From a virus, in the IMG/VR virus record IMGVR_UViG_3300005288_000001, positions 1 to 64,000 of that record: 64,000 bases of DNA; one strand, written 5' to 3'. Positions 1 to 7,378 of this stretch are shown here, one piece after another (position 1 is the first letter of the stretch; each line of letters begins with the position of its first letter). The position numbers were made by a program, and so were the translations under genes. The notes below the pieces were generated by a model, which made no database searches, had not been told where the DNA came from, and saw only the letters and a list, made by a program, of their open reading frames with translations.

Positions 1-17
1 CGGAGGGGCCAGGGGTA

Positions 18-428
18 TTAGCGCCAGGCGTAGACGTCAATACCCGATTGGACGCTACAGCCGCCCAGTTCAATTTGGAAAAAGCCAGGGGCGAACCAGT
101 AGCGGACGTAGGAGAAGCCGTTACCACGATCAACGTAGAAGGCGGCATACGGCCGGTTGGACGCGTTTTCAGACTCAGCGACCAGCGCGTCATACTCAGC
201 CTCAGGGAGCTCACCGCAGGCCTCAGCGCAGAAACCCTTCACGAACGGACCGCCAGCCACGGCAAAGTCAAGCGCCGCCACGATCTCAGCGACGACCTCA
301 GGCGTATAGACCTCAGCGGGATAGGCACCCGCAAGATCATCACCCTCAAGGGCTACAGGAAGCACAACCTCAAGCACCGAGGCCGGGAGGTTTTTACGGA
401 AGGCCGCATACAGATTTTCAATACTCAC
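18..428 (-). CDS. Hypothetical protein, 136 aa
   Basis: I do not recognise this acidic protein. It starts at a GTG preceded by AAAGTCTACC, the same CTACC-GTG context seen at several first genes of early operons here. A TTTACT-N17-TATAAT promoter lies about 45 bp upstream, and the leader between them can form a small hairpin (CTAACC/GGTTAG). The C-terminal part is aromatic-rich (YVRYWFAPGFF). It is the first gene after its promoter and the last gene before the window edge. Confidence 0.75.
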   Translation of the reverse strand: MSIENLYAAFRKNLPASVLEVVLPVALEGDDLAGAYPAEVYTPEVVAEIVAALDFAVAGGPFVKGFCAEACGELPEAEYDALVAESENASNRPYAAFYVDRGNGFSYVRYWFAPGFFQIELGGCSVQSGIDVYAWR

Positions 429-468
429 GGTAGACTTTCAACCTAACCTCAACCGGGTTAGTACCCCA

Positions 469-497
469 ATTATAAACGGAAGTAGGTTAAAAGTAAA
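469..497 (-). promoter_or_regulatory. Class I promoter (TTTACT-N17-TATAAT)
   Basis: The -10 TATAAT lies at 474-469 and the -35 TTTACT at 497-492, 17 bp apart, reading minus. The -35 falls in the T-run that follows the terminator hairpin at 496-520. It drives the 136-aa gene at 18-428. Confidence 0.85.
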
Positions 498-520
498 GCC
501 CCTAGGATTAGTAGGGGCTT
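492..520 (-). terminator. Rho-independent terminator overlapping a promoter
   Basis: A perfect 9-bp stem AAGCCCCTA/TAGGGGCTT (496-504 and 512-520) is followed on the minus strand by TTTACTTTT, which is also the -35 of the next promoter. A 32-bp stretch (489-520) recurs exactly at 14913-14944. Confidence 0.85.
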
Positions 521-553
521 AGAGTTTTTACTTTACTTCAAGCCCAAGCCGAG

Positions 554-640
554 CTATAAGTGGAGCGTAGCACCGGACCCACCGACGGCGCGGTCGGAGG
601 CCTTATAACTTGGAGCCGGAGCTAATAAGCGAGAGCGCAT
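554..640 (-). CDS. Possible 28-aa peptide
   Basis: A short reading frame starts at an ATG with a good ribosome site (AAAGGT, 7 nt upstream) and lies about 50 bp downstream of the promoter at 689-718, before the terminator at 492-520. So promoter, start signal, short frame and terminator occur in the right order. The peptide is Ala/Ser/Arg-rich (starts MRSRLLAPAP) and unlike known families. It could instead be an untranslated small RNA. Confidence 0.35.
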   Translation of the reverse strand: MRSRLLAPAPSYKASDRAVGGSGATLHL

Positions 641-688
641 TTACGTTACCTTTCAGAAAGCCCCCTAGAACGCCTAGCGGGTAACGCA

Positions 689-718
689 ATTATAACCCTA
701 AATCGGGTTTAAAGTAAA
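689..718 (-). promoter_or_regulatory. Class I promoter (TTTACT-N18-TATAAT)
   Basis: TATAAT at 694-689 and TTTACT at 718-713, spacer 18, minus strand. Downstream there is only the 28-aa frame and then a terminator, so this may make a short transcript of about 190 nt. Confidence 0.75.
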
Positions 719-905
719 GACCTACGAACTGAAGGGTTATAAAACTACCTCCGATTTGGGCGCTTTAAATCGGGAGTCCAGGGGTAAGGTACTCATCGCC
801 ACGAAGGCGGACCAAGGGGCTTACAAGTCATTCCGATTAAAACGGCCTACAAGCCCCTGGATTTATAACGGAGGATATCACTGCGGAGTTGTATTTTCCG
901 CCCGC
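719..905. other. Intergenic stretch with CTTGTARG motif pair
   Basis: No convincing gene. On the minus strand it holds two copies of a CTTGTA(A/G)G(G/C)C word (around 823-832 and 855-866) flanked by GGGGCTT/AAGCCCC, which could pair to form a stem. The same word occurs at about 2093, 8325 and 17700. Confidence 0.5.
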
Positions 906-906
906 G

Positions 907-927
907 AAAAAGGCCCCGAAGGGCCTT
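907..927 (-). terminator. Rho-independent terminator
   Basis: AAGGCCC-TTCG-GGGCCTT followed by TTTT on the minus strand, just after the stop of the 107-aa gene at 932-1255. Confidence 0.9.
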
Positions 928-931
928 GGAT

Positions 932-1255
932 TTACTCAGCGGCCGGAGCTTTTTCGACCGGTACGAGGTAAGCGCCGCCCGGAGCGGGTACGAGAAGGTA
1001 CGGGGCCGGATCGGATTCCGGAAGCGCCTTCAGAATACCGGCGGTAAGATCCGCCTTAATAATACCCAAACCGCCGTAGGCGGCGGCGTCACCGAAATCG
1101 ACCCGGAGAAAGCCCCGCGTAGACCAAACGGCCTTCAGGAGGGTTTTAACCGTAGCGCCGGGGAGCGCGGCGGCGGCGATAGCGATTTCTCCAGCCGTAA
1201 GGGTTTTTACGGGGGCGGTAGCGGCGGCGGTAACGGTAGCGGTAGCGTTGGACAT
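932..1255 (-). CDS. WSxRG-family protein A, 107 aa
   Basis: Small Ala/Thr-rich protein of unknown function. Its core, LLKAVWSTRGFLRVDF near residues 38-54, matches the cores of the two next genes (TMKDIWSSRGEIVTDV and LLKALWSSRGNVFFKVD), so the three form a local paralogous family. The low-complexity Ala-rich N-terminus differs between copies. It has its own promoter with a strong leader hairpin and a terminator directly after the stop, so it is a single-gene unit. Confidence 0.8.
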   Translation of the reverse strand: MSNATATVTAAATAPVKTLTAGEIAIAAAALPGATVKTLLKAVWSTRGFLRVDFGDAAAYGGLGIIKADLTAGILKALPESDPAPYLLVPAPGGAYLVPVEKAPAAE

Positions 1256-1282
1256 TTTTAACCTTTAAGGTAAGTTACGAAA

Positions 1283-1310
1283 TTACGCTAGGCCGTTTTA
1301 CCTAGCGTAA
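1283..1310 (-). promoter_or_regulatory. 5' leader hairpin
   Basis: A perfect 10-bp stem TTACGCTAGG/CCTAGCGTAA with an 8-nt loop lies in the leader between the promoter at 1315-1343 and the WSxRG-A start. Confidence 0.7.
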
Positions 1311-1314
1311 GGGT

Positions 1315-1343
1315 ATTATATACCGAAACCTTTTAAATTTAAA
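1315..1343 (-). promoter_or_regulatory. Class I-like promoter (TTTAAA-N17-TATAAT)
   Basis: TATAAT at 1320-1315 and TTTAAA at 1343-1338, spacer 17, minus strand, upstream of WSxRG protein A. Confidence 0.65.
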
Positions 1344-1399
1344 AACCTATTTTCAAAAGGGCTTTAAACTCGTAGGGTCTTTTGGGGTATACGCCTCTA

Positions 1400-2192
1400 G
1401 GCATTTAAAGTAAAGAGTTATTTTGGACTTTACGTGGAGTGACGATGCAGCCCCTACAACGGCCCGAATATATTCTCCGGAGGATCAGGTAAGACTTCTT
1501 TTTGGCGGCTACGATAGCCTAGGACCAGATCATCCTGGAGGGCATTCTGAGGGGAAGTTCCTATGCTGGACGCGGTCAAGACCCTACCGTCCTAGGGGTC
1601 TCTGGACCGATCGGTCGTCATTGGTAGATGAATCTGTCCACGAGTGGGTGCTGCCTCACCAGGGAGCAGTGGCTCGGGAGTGTTTCATCCCCGATAGTCT
1701 TATGTACGCATAGGATAATACAGGGCTGCATCTATGGATGTATCAGGTTTGTATGCTAACAGACATCCGGGAACGTTTGGTGTACGTTAGTCTCCAGAGG
1801 GAGCAGAAGCTCGGGATAGAATTGTCCAGCATACGTGGTGGATGGTTTTGTCTTAGATGTCGCCGTGGGGAAACAACTTGTTTCGGTCTTCCTTGGCTAT
1901 CCTATAGAGCGAACACTACGACTCAAACATATTGTTTCGGTCCTACCCTGAAGAAACCAAACCTCATTGATTCCTGATCTTCACTGATTTAGTGTACTTC
2001 ATTGATTTATGGTGAAGACTGATCTTTACTGATTCTTCACCCTATACGCGCCGCGCGTTTTGAGGTTACCTGATTCCTGATTGATTACAGCCCCTACAAG
2101 CGGTTCTTTTCAGCGGCTAAGGGTATAGTACCTCACCGGTTTAGGTCACGCCCAATGACCTCAGGTAGTTTCCATCAGGTGAATTCCGGATG
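1400..2192. repeat. Gene-free block 1 with TTGTTTCGGTC repeats and TGAT array
   Basis: No credible gene in about 800 bp; short frames lack ribosome sites. It holds two copies of a TTGTTTCGGTC word (around 1879 and 1932), a 24-nt sequence (1915-1938) whose reverse complement lies at 5290-5313, and an array of nine TGAT words between about 1970 and 2090. GGTGAAGA/TCTTCACC (2011-2018, 2034-2041) is an 8-bp inverted repeat inside the array. The composition resembles block 2 at 5163-5912. Possible roles are replication origin, protein-binding array or structured RNA; the sequence does not decide. Confidence 0.6.
2093..2180. repeat. Conserved noncoding element, copy 1
   Basis: A 32-nt segment (2093-2124) matches 8325-8356 at 31 of 32 positions, and downstream both copies share CAATGACC and TTCCATCAG words with similar spacing. 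This suggests an 85-90-nt element present twice. Confidence 0.65.
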
Positions 2193-2215
2193 AAAGAAAG
2201 CCCGCCGAGGCGGGC
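2193..2215 (-). terminator. Rho-independent terminator
   Basis: GCCCGCC-TC-GGCGGGC then TTTCTTTC on the minus strand, shortly after the stop of WSxRG protein B. Confidence 0.9.
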
Positions 2216-2237
2216 AATCTCACCTCGGTCGTAGAGC

Positions 2238-2711
2238 TTACGCACCTTCGAGGATGTGGACCAGGGAGTCGGTCTTGCTGGCGACCAGCTTCAGCGGCGA
2301 CTTTGCGTCACGCGGGAGTTGTTGCAGCGTGCGGATCACGTCGGAGCGCTTGACTTCGACCATCACGCCGGCGACGTCGGTCACGATCTCGCCACGGCTG
2401 GACCAGATGTCCTTCATGGTGTTGTAGACCGTCGCGTCGCCTTCACCGGCAGCGACCACTTCGATCTGCTTGGCGCGCTCGCCAACGGTCGTGGTGCGCA
2501 CCATGCGGGGAGCGTTCTTCTGCGCTTCGGAGCGACGCTTGGCCACTGCCTCGGGCGACATGTCCTTGGTTTCCTTCAGGTCCTTGAGCGGAACGCCCTT
2601 GGTGCCAGCGGGCATCACGAGCTTCTTGCCGCTGGGGCCTTCGGACACGACGGTGCCGGGAGTTGCCGAAGCAACGGGGGTCTTGCGAGCGGGACGGTTC
2701 TTTGCAGCCAT
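2238..2711 (-). CDS. WSxRG-family protein B, 157 aa
   Basis: Second member of the local WSxRG family (core TMKDIWSSRGEIVTDV around residues 95-110). The N-terminal half is basic and Ala/Pro/Lys-rich, with KNRPARKTP near the start, typical of a flexible, perhaps nucleic-acid-binding tail. I place the start at the ATG at 2711 because it has AGGAG 8 nt upstream; an extension of 20 codons is open but lacks such a site. Followed by a strong terminator. Function unknown; abundance or DNA binding would be guesses. Confidence 0.85.
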   Translation of the reverse strand: MAAKNRPARKTPVASATPGTVVSEGPSGKKLVMPAGTKGVPLKDLKETKDMSPEAVAKRRSEAQKNAPRMVRTTTVGERAKQIEVVAAGEGDATVYNTMKDIWSSRGEIVTDVAGVMVEVKRSDVIRTLQQLPRDAKSPLKLVASKTDSLVHILEGA

Positions 2712-2764
2712 GGAATTTCTCCTAAAAGTTGGCGGGAAAACAATGCCAGGATTGGCACGGCGGC

Positions 2765-2781
2765 CCGACAATCATTGTCGG
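2765..2781. promoter_or_regulatory. Operator-like inverted repeat
   Basis: CCGACAAT-C-ATTGTCGG is a perfect 8-bp inverted repeat with a 1-nt centre in the leader of WSxRG protein B, a plausible repressor site or leader hairpin. Confidence 0.5.
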
Positions 2782-2799
2782 CCTGTAGGTATTTTACTA

Positions 2800-2857
2800 C
2801 CATCTATTAATTCTAGTGATTCCTAAAAGTAATAGATGGTAACCCTGCCGAGCAGGG
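2800..2857 (-). terminator. Two hairpins after WSxRG protein C
   Basis: CCCTGC-TCG-GCAGGG (2843-2857) and a 10-bp stem CCATCTATTA/TAATAGATGG (2800-2809, 2830-2839). Neither has a proper T-run on the minus strand, so they may be processing or weak termination structures. Confidence 0.45.
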
Positions 2858-2869
2858 CACCTTGGTGGC

Positions 2870-3340
2870 TTACGCCGAGGGGGTTTCCTGGTTCTTCAGG
2901 AACTCGGTGTATTCGGGACGCACGACCAGGTCGCTGGCCGTTTCGTTCGTACGCGGAACCAGGTCGTACGGAGCCGGGCCGTTGGCATCGGCCTGGGTCT
3001 TCAGGTACTCGGTCATTTCCTTCTTGACGATGGCCAGGGGCACCGGGAAGGAATCGACCTTGAAGAACACGTTGCCACGGCTGGACCAGAGAGCCTTCAG
3101 CAGCTGCTGGTTCGTCTCGATCTTCACCGGACCCTTGGGTTCCTTCGTGGGAGCCGCTGGCGTTGCCGGAGCCGATGCAGCGGGAGTGGAATCCGTCTTG
3201 ACGTTGTCCGCATCGTCGAGCACCTTGGTGCCGGCAGCGGTGGCGCCCACGACATTCTCGGCAGCCGTCGGAGCCTTCTTGTCAGCCTTCGCGGGAGCCA
3301 GGGCATCCGCCATCATGTTCATCGTCGATTTCTTCGCCAT
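2870..3340 (-). CDS. WSxRG-family protein C, 156 aa
   Basis: Third member of the family; core LLKALWSSRGNVFFKVD around residues 78-96. The first 70 residues are Ala/Pro/Lys-rich and disordered-looking; the conserved half follows. The start ATG has TAGGAGAG upstream. It is driven by the promoter at 3399-3427. Three neighbours sharing only the WSxRG half and differing in their tails suggest duplication of a small domain with a conserved partner. Confidence 0.85.
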   Translation of the reverse strand: MAKKSTMNMMADALAPAKADKKAPTAAENVVGATAAGTKVLDDADNVKTDSTPAASAPATPAAPTKEPKGPVKIETNQQLLKALWSSRGNVFFKVDSFPVPLAIVKKEMTEYLKTQADANGPAPYDLVPRTNETASDLVVRPEYTEFLKNQETPSA

Positions 3341-3398
3341 TTCAACTCTCCTAGAGTTAGGGTTTACCGGGTAACTACCTTAGCGCCCCGTTAGGTTT

Positions 3399-3427
3399 AT
3401 TATAATTTTAAATTTAATTAAAGTAAA
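3399..3427 (-). promoter_or_regulatory. Class I promoter (TTTACT-N17-TATAAT)
   Basis: TATAAT at 3404-3399, TTTACT at 3427-3422, spacer 17 and AT-rich, minus strand, upstream of WSxRG protein C. Confidence 0.85.
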
Positions 3428-3536
3428 ACCATTTTGTCAAAAGACCCCGCAAACTGAAGGGTCTTCCTTAAACGTCTTGGATGAATCACTGGCCAAGGAT
3501 GATTTTATCCACGAGTAAATCATCCAGGACAAATCC

Positions 3537-3584
3537 AAAAAGACCCAGGGTGTTTAGTCCTGGGTCAAAAGCTCCCGAAGGAGC
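3537..3584 (-). terminator. Tandem rho-independent terminators
   Basis: GCTCC-TTCG-GGAGC-TTTT (3571-3584) then GACCCAGG/CCTGGGTC followed by TTTTT (3542-3566), both reading minus, after the AAA+ ATPase gene. Confidence 0.9.
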
Positions 3585-3599
3585 ACCACCGCGAAAGTG

Positions 3600-4559
3600 T
3601 TAGCTGTTGGAGTCGTTGGTGACCAGGTAGGTCACCGTCCGTTCCGGATTCTTTCCCTTCTTCTCACTCGACGCATAAGCCTGTGCGGCCTTGATCAGCG
3701 TTCGGAAGTTCAGGTTCTTAATCTTGTCCTTGTTCAGGTCAATGATATCCATCGCGCCCTGCTTCACGTGTGCCTCGTGCTCGGGCATGAAGTCAGGGTT
3801 CTCCAGGATCGCACGCATCCGTTGGACGATCTGGGTCTTGGTCATGTGGACATCCACCGTCATGCAGCGCGACCGCACCGCAGAGTCCCAGACATCCATT
3901 CTCATGTTCGAGATGAACACGATGCGACCGGTGTACTCGAAAGAAGATGGAATGCCCTCTTCTTCGATTCCCTTGGCATGCCAGGAAATCACACGTTTCT
4001 GGTAGGAATCGAGCGCGGCCTTGAGGACGTTCAGCGCGTTCATATCCTTCTGGATACTGTCCGCATCGTCAAACACCAGGATCGACCCGTTGCGTTCCCA
4101 GAGAAGCTGGTACAGCATTCGCGCCGTAAGATATCCCTTGACGAAGGTGTAGGTTCCTTCGTAGGGAATCGAGGTGCCGACTTCAGCGTGGGCAACGAGG
4201 ACATCCCGGTCACGGACATCATTGGCCTCGAAGGCTTGGATGACGGTATGGGTCTTCCCCAGGCCACCCTGACCGACGACGATGCAGGCGTTGGATTCAC
4301 CGGTCGCCACCATGCCAACCAGGTCCTCCAGGATTTCGAAGCGCTCGTTGATGTCGAAGGATTCCTCGACTTCGATGGCTTTCCCGGCCGCGTTCACGTG
4401 GATACCATCCTGCACCACTTCGAGGTCGGGATGCAGGCGACGCTGCTTCTCGACGGTGTGTTGGGCAGCAGCCAGATTCCCTGCCTTGTGGAGGAGGACG
4501 CCATTCATGTGGACGTGGTACTTTCCGTTCGTCGGGACGATTTCAATTCTCTGGGACAT
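3600..4559 (-). CDS. AAA+ family ATPase, 319 aa
   Basis: A single AAA+ ATPase. Walker A is GQGGLGKT near residue 98, Walker B is SILVFDDAD near 157, and sensor 1 is VFISN near 213, followed by basic residues that could supply an arginine finger. The first 70 residues hold repeated YHVHMNGVLL/DGIHVNAAG-like segments outside the ATPase core. Start ATG follows AGGA about 10 nt upstream. It is a single-gene unit with its own promoter and double terminator. Such phage ATPases act on DNA or protein complexes; the substrate cannot be told. Confidence 0.85.
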   Translation of the reverse strand: MSQRIEIVPTNGKYHVHMNGVLLHKAGNLAAAQHTVEKQRRLHPDLEVVQDGIHVNAAGKAIEVEESFDINERFEILEDLVGMVATGESNACIVVGQGGLGKTHTVIQAFEANDVRDRDVLVAHAEVGTSIPYEGTYTFVKGYLTARMLYQLLWERNGSILVFDDADSIQKDMNALNVLKAALDSYQKRVISWHAKGIEEEGIPSSFEYTGRIVFISNMRMDVWDSAVRSRCMTVDVHMTKTQIVQRMRAILENPDFMPEHEAHVKQGAMDIIDLNKDKIKNLNFRTLIKAAQAYASSEKKGKNPERTVTYLVTNDSNS

Positions 4560-4621
4560 TTCGCGGTTCCTTTATTAGGAGGTTATATACCGACTTAAAA
4601 CCCCTTCAAGCCGGTACGTTT

Positions 4622-4650
4622 ATTATAGGGGCCATTTAAATAAAAGTAAA
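4622..4650 (-). promoter_or_regulatory. Class I promoter overlapping a terminator
   Basis: TATAAT at 4627-4622, TTTACT at 4650-4645, spacer 17. The -35 lies in the T-run after the hairpin at 4652-4669. The leader can form an 8-bp ACCGGCTT/AAGTCGGT hairpin before the AAA+ ATPase start. Confidence 0.85.
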
Positions 4651-4669
4651 GCCCCTATCAACCGAGGGG
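4645..4669 (-). terminator. Short rho-independent terminator
   Basis: CCCCT-loop-AGGGG followed by CTTTACTTTT on the minus strand, directly after the stop of the 138-aa gene. Confidence 0.7.
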
Positions 4670-5086
4670 TTACTTGAGCTTAACGTTCTTGGGAACGAAG
4701 AACTTAAAGCCACGATTCTGGATCAGAACAAACTGAGGACCGAGCCGCGTCAGGGGAACCAGGATACCATCGTGGGTAGTAAGAACCACAGCCTCGGCAC
4801 GATGGACCTCATGGGTCATTGGATTACGGGCCGGGTAGAAACCAGTAACTTCTATGGAACCAAGCACAGCCGACGACCCATGGATCACGAGCTTGTCTTC
4901 ACGAGCGAAGGGAAACCGAATGTCAAGAGCAGAAGCACCCGTAAGATCGAGCCGAGCCTGAAGAAGAGGGAACACATCAACATCATAACGTTGCCCCTTA
5001 ACGCGCTTCACGATCTCGGAAGGATAGTTATGCTCCTCAAAAGCATAGGGAGGAATCACATCATAATCGCAATCAGGATAACCCAC
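4670..5086 (-). CDS. Hypothetical protein, 138 aa
   Basis: Not recognised. A soluble, beta-rich-looking protein with many hydrophobic alternations (KLVIHGSSAVLGSIEV). It starts at a GTG with TAGGAG upstream in the recurring CTACC-GTG context. It is a single-gene unit between the promoter at 5129-5157 and the terminator at 4645-4669. Confidence 0.75.
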   Translation of the reverse strand: MGYPDCDYDVIPPYAFEEHNYPSEIVKRVKGQRYDVDVFPLLQARLDLTGASALDIRFPFAREDKLVIHGSSAVLGSIEVTGFYPARNPMTHEVHRAEAVVLTTHDGILVPLTRLGPQFVLIQNRGFKFFVPKNVKLK

Positions 5087-5128
5087 GGTAGAACTCCTAT
5101 AGAACCCGGCTTTAGCGCCGGTACGTAT

Positions 5129-5157
5129 ATTATATTAGTTGGGGCCTATAAGGTAAA
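5129..5157 (-). promoter_or_regulatory. Class I promoter (TTTACC-N17-TATAAT)
   Basis: TATAAT at 5134-5129 and TTTACC at 5157-5152, spacer 17, minus strand. The leader carries a CCGGC/GCCGG hairpin before the GTG start of the 138-aa gene. Confidence 0.8.
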
Positions 5158-5162
5158 GCCAA

Positions 5163-5912
5163 TCATCACTGGGTACATGAGATCACTTTCCTCTAGAGAT
5201 AAATTCGTGTCCTAGAAACAGCATCAACTTCCTCTAGAGAAAAATTATCTCTAGGGAAACATGATGCCTGATTCGTTGGCGACGGGAGGGAAACAATATG
5301 TTTGAGTCGTAGTATTGGTTCCCTTGCCGGGCACCGGGACTAGATAATCTTATGCTTGCTGATCAGGCAGCATGGCGTCCAGCGTGAGCGATAGACGCAG
5401 TGGTCCGCGAAGGATTCATCCGCGATAGATCGGTCCAACATAGAACCATCCACGAACCAATTTGTTTCTATCCATCGTCTTCATCCTGCAGCCTCCTAGA
5501 TGAAGTGGTCCGGTCCGCTGAAGACTCTTACAGGCAGGGCATCTTGGCTAGTAGAGGTATCAATGTTTCTTCGCGCACGCGATAGTCTTATGGTAGGTAA
5601 GAGGGAACCAATTTGTTTCGGTCCTATGCGGAGACATAATTCTATCCTTGGCGTGGCGCGAGGTATATTTCCGTTCCTTGGCGGGAGCGGCTGGTCTTTT
5701 TAGAATGCTCCTTAGACCGACGATTGCGGAGCTTGGAACTGCGTCCTGAGTCTGCACTAGTACTTGGGTCTAATATTTCTTCAGTGTCTTATGCTATGCG
5801 TGCGTGTTTGTTCCCTACGAGTAGACTATGGGCTAGTGTACTCTATAGGGAATTCTTTGTTCTCAGTGATTACTGATCTTTATTGATTCTAGAGTTCAGT
5901 GATCTTTGGGTT
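5163..5912. repeat. Gene-free block 2 with TTGTTTCGGTC repeats and TGAT array
   Basis: About 750 bp without a credible gene. It shares with block 1 the ACCAATTTGTTTCGGTCCTA-type words (around 5458 and 5607), CGATAGTCTTATG words, the 24-nt inverted match (5290-5313 against 1915-1938), and a TGAT array (about 5866-5955) that includes a 19-nt near-identical word (5872-5890 against 2018-2036, one mismatch). CTAGAGA/TCTCTAG near 5240-5260 is a further small inverted repeat. Function unknown. Confidence 0.6.
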
Positions 5913-6161
5913 TTACTGATCCTTTTGGCTTTCAGTGATTCCTGATCTCTCTGATTTGAGAAAGAATGTTACCTTGTGGCGATGTTGGAATGCTATGGTC
6001 ATGGCTCGTTGGAAGAATTCCCATGTGCCTTCCCAGTCAGTCCTCTTTGGTTCATGGTCACGCCATCCCCTGTACATATCAATATGTTTCTGGGCACGGG
6101 TGCTGGTCGTCGTGGGGAATGCCCTTGCGATAGCAGTGGCCAGTCTAGGTGTCGTTCCCAT
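5913..6161 (-). CDS. Hypothetical protein, 82 aa
   Basis: Not recognised. The start ATG overlaps the end of the upstream 77-aa gene by 17 nt, so translation may be coupled, but the ribosome site is weak. The middle (WRDHEPKRTDWEGTWEFF) looks like real protein; the last 20 residues are encoded within the TGAT array of block 2, so the gene tail may have been rewritten by the repeat. Confidence 0.5.
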   Translation of the reverse strand: MGTTPRLATAIARAFPTTTSTRAQKHIDMYRGWRDHEPKRTDWEGTWEFFQRAMTIAFQHRHKVTFFLKSERSGITESQKDQ

Positions 6162-6378
6162 TTAGTTCTCTAAGGAATTGTTTGTCGGAGATCGAAAGAC
6201 TCATGTACTCAGTGGCAGTTAGTGGTCGTATGATGCATGACCAGTTTTCTCTTGAGCAGAAGCAACGAATCTCTGACTCGTGTGCGTTGGCGAAGAAACA
6301 GTCTGCCCAGTGGACCTGGTTGCCCTCGAAGATGTCGACTGCACCATCTCTCACTGTAATATGGATTGGTTTCGTCAT
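6145..6378 (-). CDS. Hypothetical protein, 77 aa
   Basis: Not recognised. Joined to the upstream HNH gene by an ATGA overlap (stop 6375-6377, start 6376-6378). Contains four Cys/His in WADCFFANAHESEIRCFC that could bind a metal. Confidence 0.75.
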   Translation of the reverse strand: MTKPIHITVRDGAVDIFEGNQVHWADCFFANAHESEIRCFCSRENWSCIIRPLTATEYMSLSISDKQFLRELNGNDT

Positions 6379-6767
6379 CCCCTCAGTTCCGTTTTGGACT
6401 TCTCATTGTTACAGGGTGAGCACATCGTGGTGGTGTTCTCGATCTTATCAGCTCCACCTGCCGAACGAGCCAATGTATGGTCGTGGGTCATCATGACCTT
6501 ATCCGCATAGAGATTCAGGTGCCACTGATCACGATTGTTTGCCTCGATGTGGAAGTGGGTTGCCTTCAGACCACAGGAGGAACAGGTCGTACCATGGATG
6601 GCGAAACACCGCAGGCGAAGGCTGCTCACTTTCACCTCGGTACCACCCACAATTGCCTTCACCTTGGCCTTTGAGTTCGCTCCCTCGGGTGGAATGTGTT
6701 TGGTGATGATCGGAAGAACTTCCTCCAGGGGAAGAAGCCTGAGGACTTCGTATGGACTATTGGTCAT
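6375..6767 (-). CDS. HNH endonuclease, 130 aa
   Basis: HNH-type nuclease. A CxxC (CSSC) zinc pair near residue 72 is followed by the catalytic region MTHDHTLARSAGGADKIENT, then CSPCNNEKS, the second CxxC and the N/H-type metal motif. The start ATG overlaps the stop of the 61-aa gene (ATGA at 6764-6767); longer upstream extension has no start signal. HNH proteins in phages act as homing or DNA-processing nucleases. It sits in a run of tightly coupled small genes rather than inside another gene, so it is not an obvious intruder. Confidence 0.85.
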   Translation of the reverse strand: MTNSPYEVLRLLPLEEVLPIITKHIPPEGANSKAKVKAIVGGTEVKVSSLRLRCFAIHGTTCSSCGLKATHFHIEANNRDQWHLNLYADKVMMTHDHTLARSAGGADKIENTTTMCSPCNNEKSKTELRG

Positions 6768-6949
6768 TTGGGGAGGCAAACGAAAACGCGATCTTTGTAC
6801 GGGAGCAGGGGTTGTGGTTCCCGCTTGAGGATGTTGCCCGCCGTCCTGCAGGCTTCCATTGTTTGGAACTCGCCGATGGGACGCCAATCACGGATGGGCA
6901 ACTCGTAGGCAGTGCCAACGATGGTCATAATGACGAGGATGTAGCTCAT
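6764..6949 (-). CDS. Small protein with N-terminal hydrophobic segment, 61 aa
   Basis: Begins MSYILVIMTIVGTAYE, a signal-like or membrane segment, then a soluble part with Cys and Pro. Start and stop are both in ATGA overlaps with its neighbours (6946-6949 and 6764-6767), which supports it as real despite its size. Function unknown. Confidence 0.75.
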   Translation of the reverse strand: MSYILVIMTIVGTAYELPIRDWRPIGEFQTMEACRTAGNILKREPQPLLPYKDRVFVCLPK

Positions 6950-7164
6950 TTGATTTTATCTTCCTCGGTCAGGTTGAGGATCGCACCGGCATCGGCCAGC
7001 ATGAACTCGGCGACGATTGCTTCGGCCGTTCCACAGAGGCGATGATAGTGGTAATGATTCCCGTTGAACGCGATCAGTTGCGCAGGACTCACTTGTGCAT
7101 GTAGCACATTGAACTCGGCAACAACTTCCTTGTTGGCGATGAGACGAACTTTACAATTGGCCAT
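6946..7164 (-). CDS. Hypothetical protein, 72 aa
   Basis: Not recognised. Start chosen at the ATG with TAGGAG 6 nt upstream. Residues NGNHYHYHRLCGTAEAI form a His-rich stretch. Overlaps the upstream gene by 14 nt and the downstream gene by ATGA. Confidence 0.75.
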   Translation of the reverse strand: MANCKVRLIANKEVVAEFNVLHAQVSPAQLIAFNGNHYHYHRLCGTAEAIVAEFMLADAGAILNLTEEDKIK

Positions 7165-7378
7165 GTTTACTCCTATGAGTTTGGGAAAGAAATTCAAGCG
7201 TGGGAATGATGACGTCGGGCAGGCCGATCTCATACTCAAAGAACATGTGAAACATCTTCAGGACGTGCTCACCATGTTCCTTGACGATTTGGTCTTTGAG
7301 TTTCTCAGGAAGAGGAAATTGTTCGTCTCCATTCAACTCGAGTTCTTCAATCGCCTCGTAGATTTCTTGGAAGTTCAT
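7151..7378 (-). CDS. Tandem paralogue pair, member 2, 75 aa
   Basis: Acidic helical protein similar to the next upstream gene: GEHVLKMFHMFFEYE here against GEHAVTVMTLFVNYE there, followed in both by an (T/V)LE(F/Y)L....H segment. The start ATG overlaps the upstream stop (ATGA at 7375-7378). Function unknown; tandem duplication with divergence is visible. Confidence 0.8.
   Translation of the reverse strand: MNFQEIYEAIEELELNGDEQFPLPEKLKDQIVKEHGEHVLKMFHMFFEYEIGLPDVIIPTLEFLSQTHRSKHGQL

Noticed and set aside
756-971. Plus-strand frame of 71 codons
   Set aside because: Runs across the terminator of WSxRG protein A; no ribosome site.
1423-1977. Plus-strand frames in gene-free block 1
   Set aside because: No ribosome sites, unusual composition, and the same repeats occur in block 2 in different frames, so the sequence is not conserved as protein.
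3597-4598. Plus-strand frame of 333 codons
   Set aside because: Mirror of the AAA+ ATPase at 3600-4559; no ribosome site and no domain.
5560-5757. 65-aa minus-strand frame in block 2
   Set aside because: No start signal and overlaps the TTGTTTCGGTC repeat words.
6375-6767. HNH gene as part of an intron or inserted mobile element
   Set aside because: Both ends are ATGA overlaps with neighbours and no interrupted host gene is visible.
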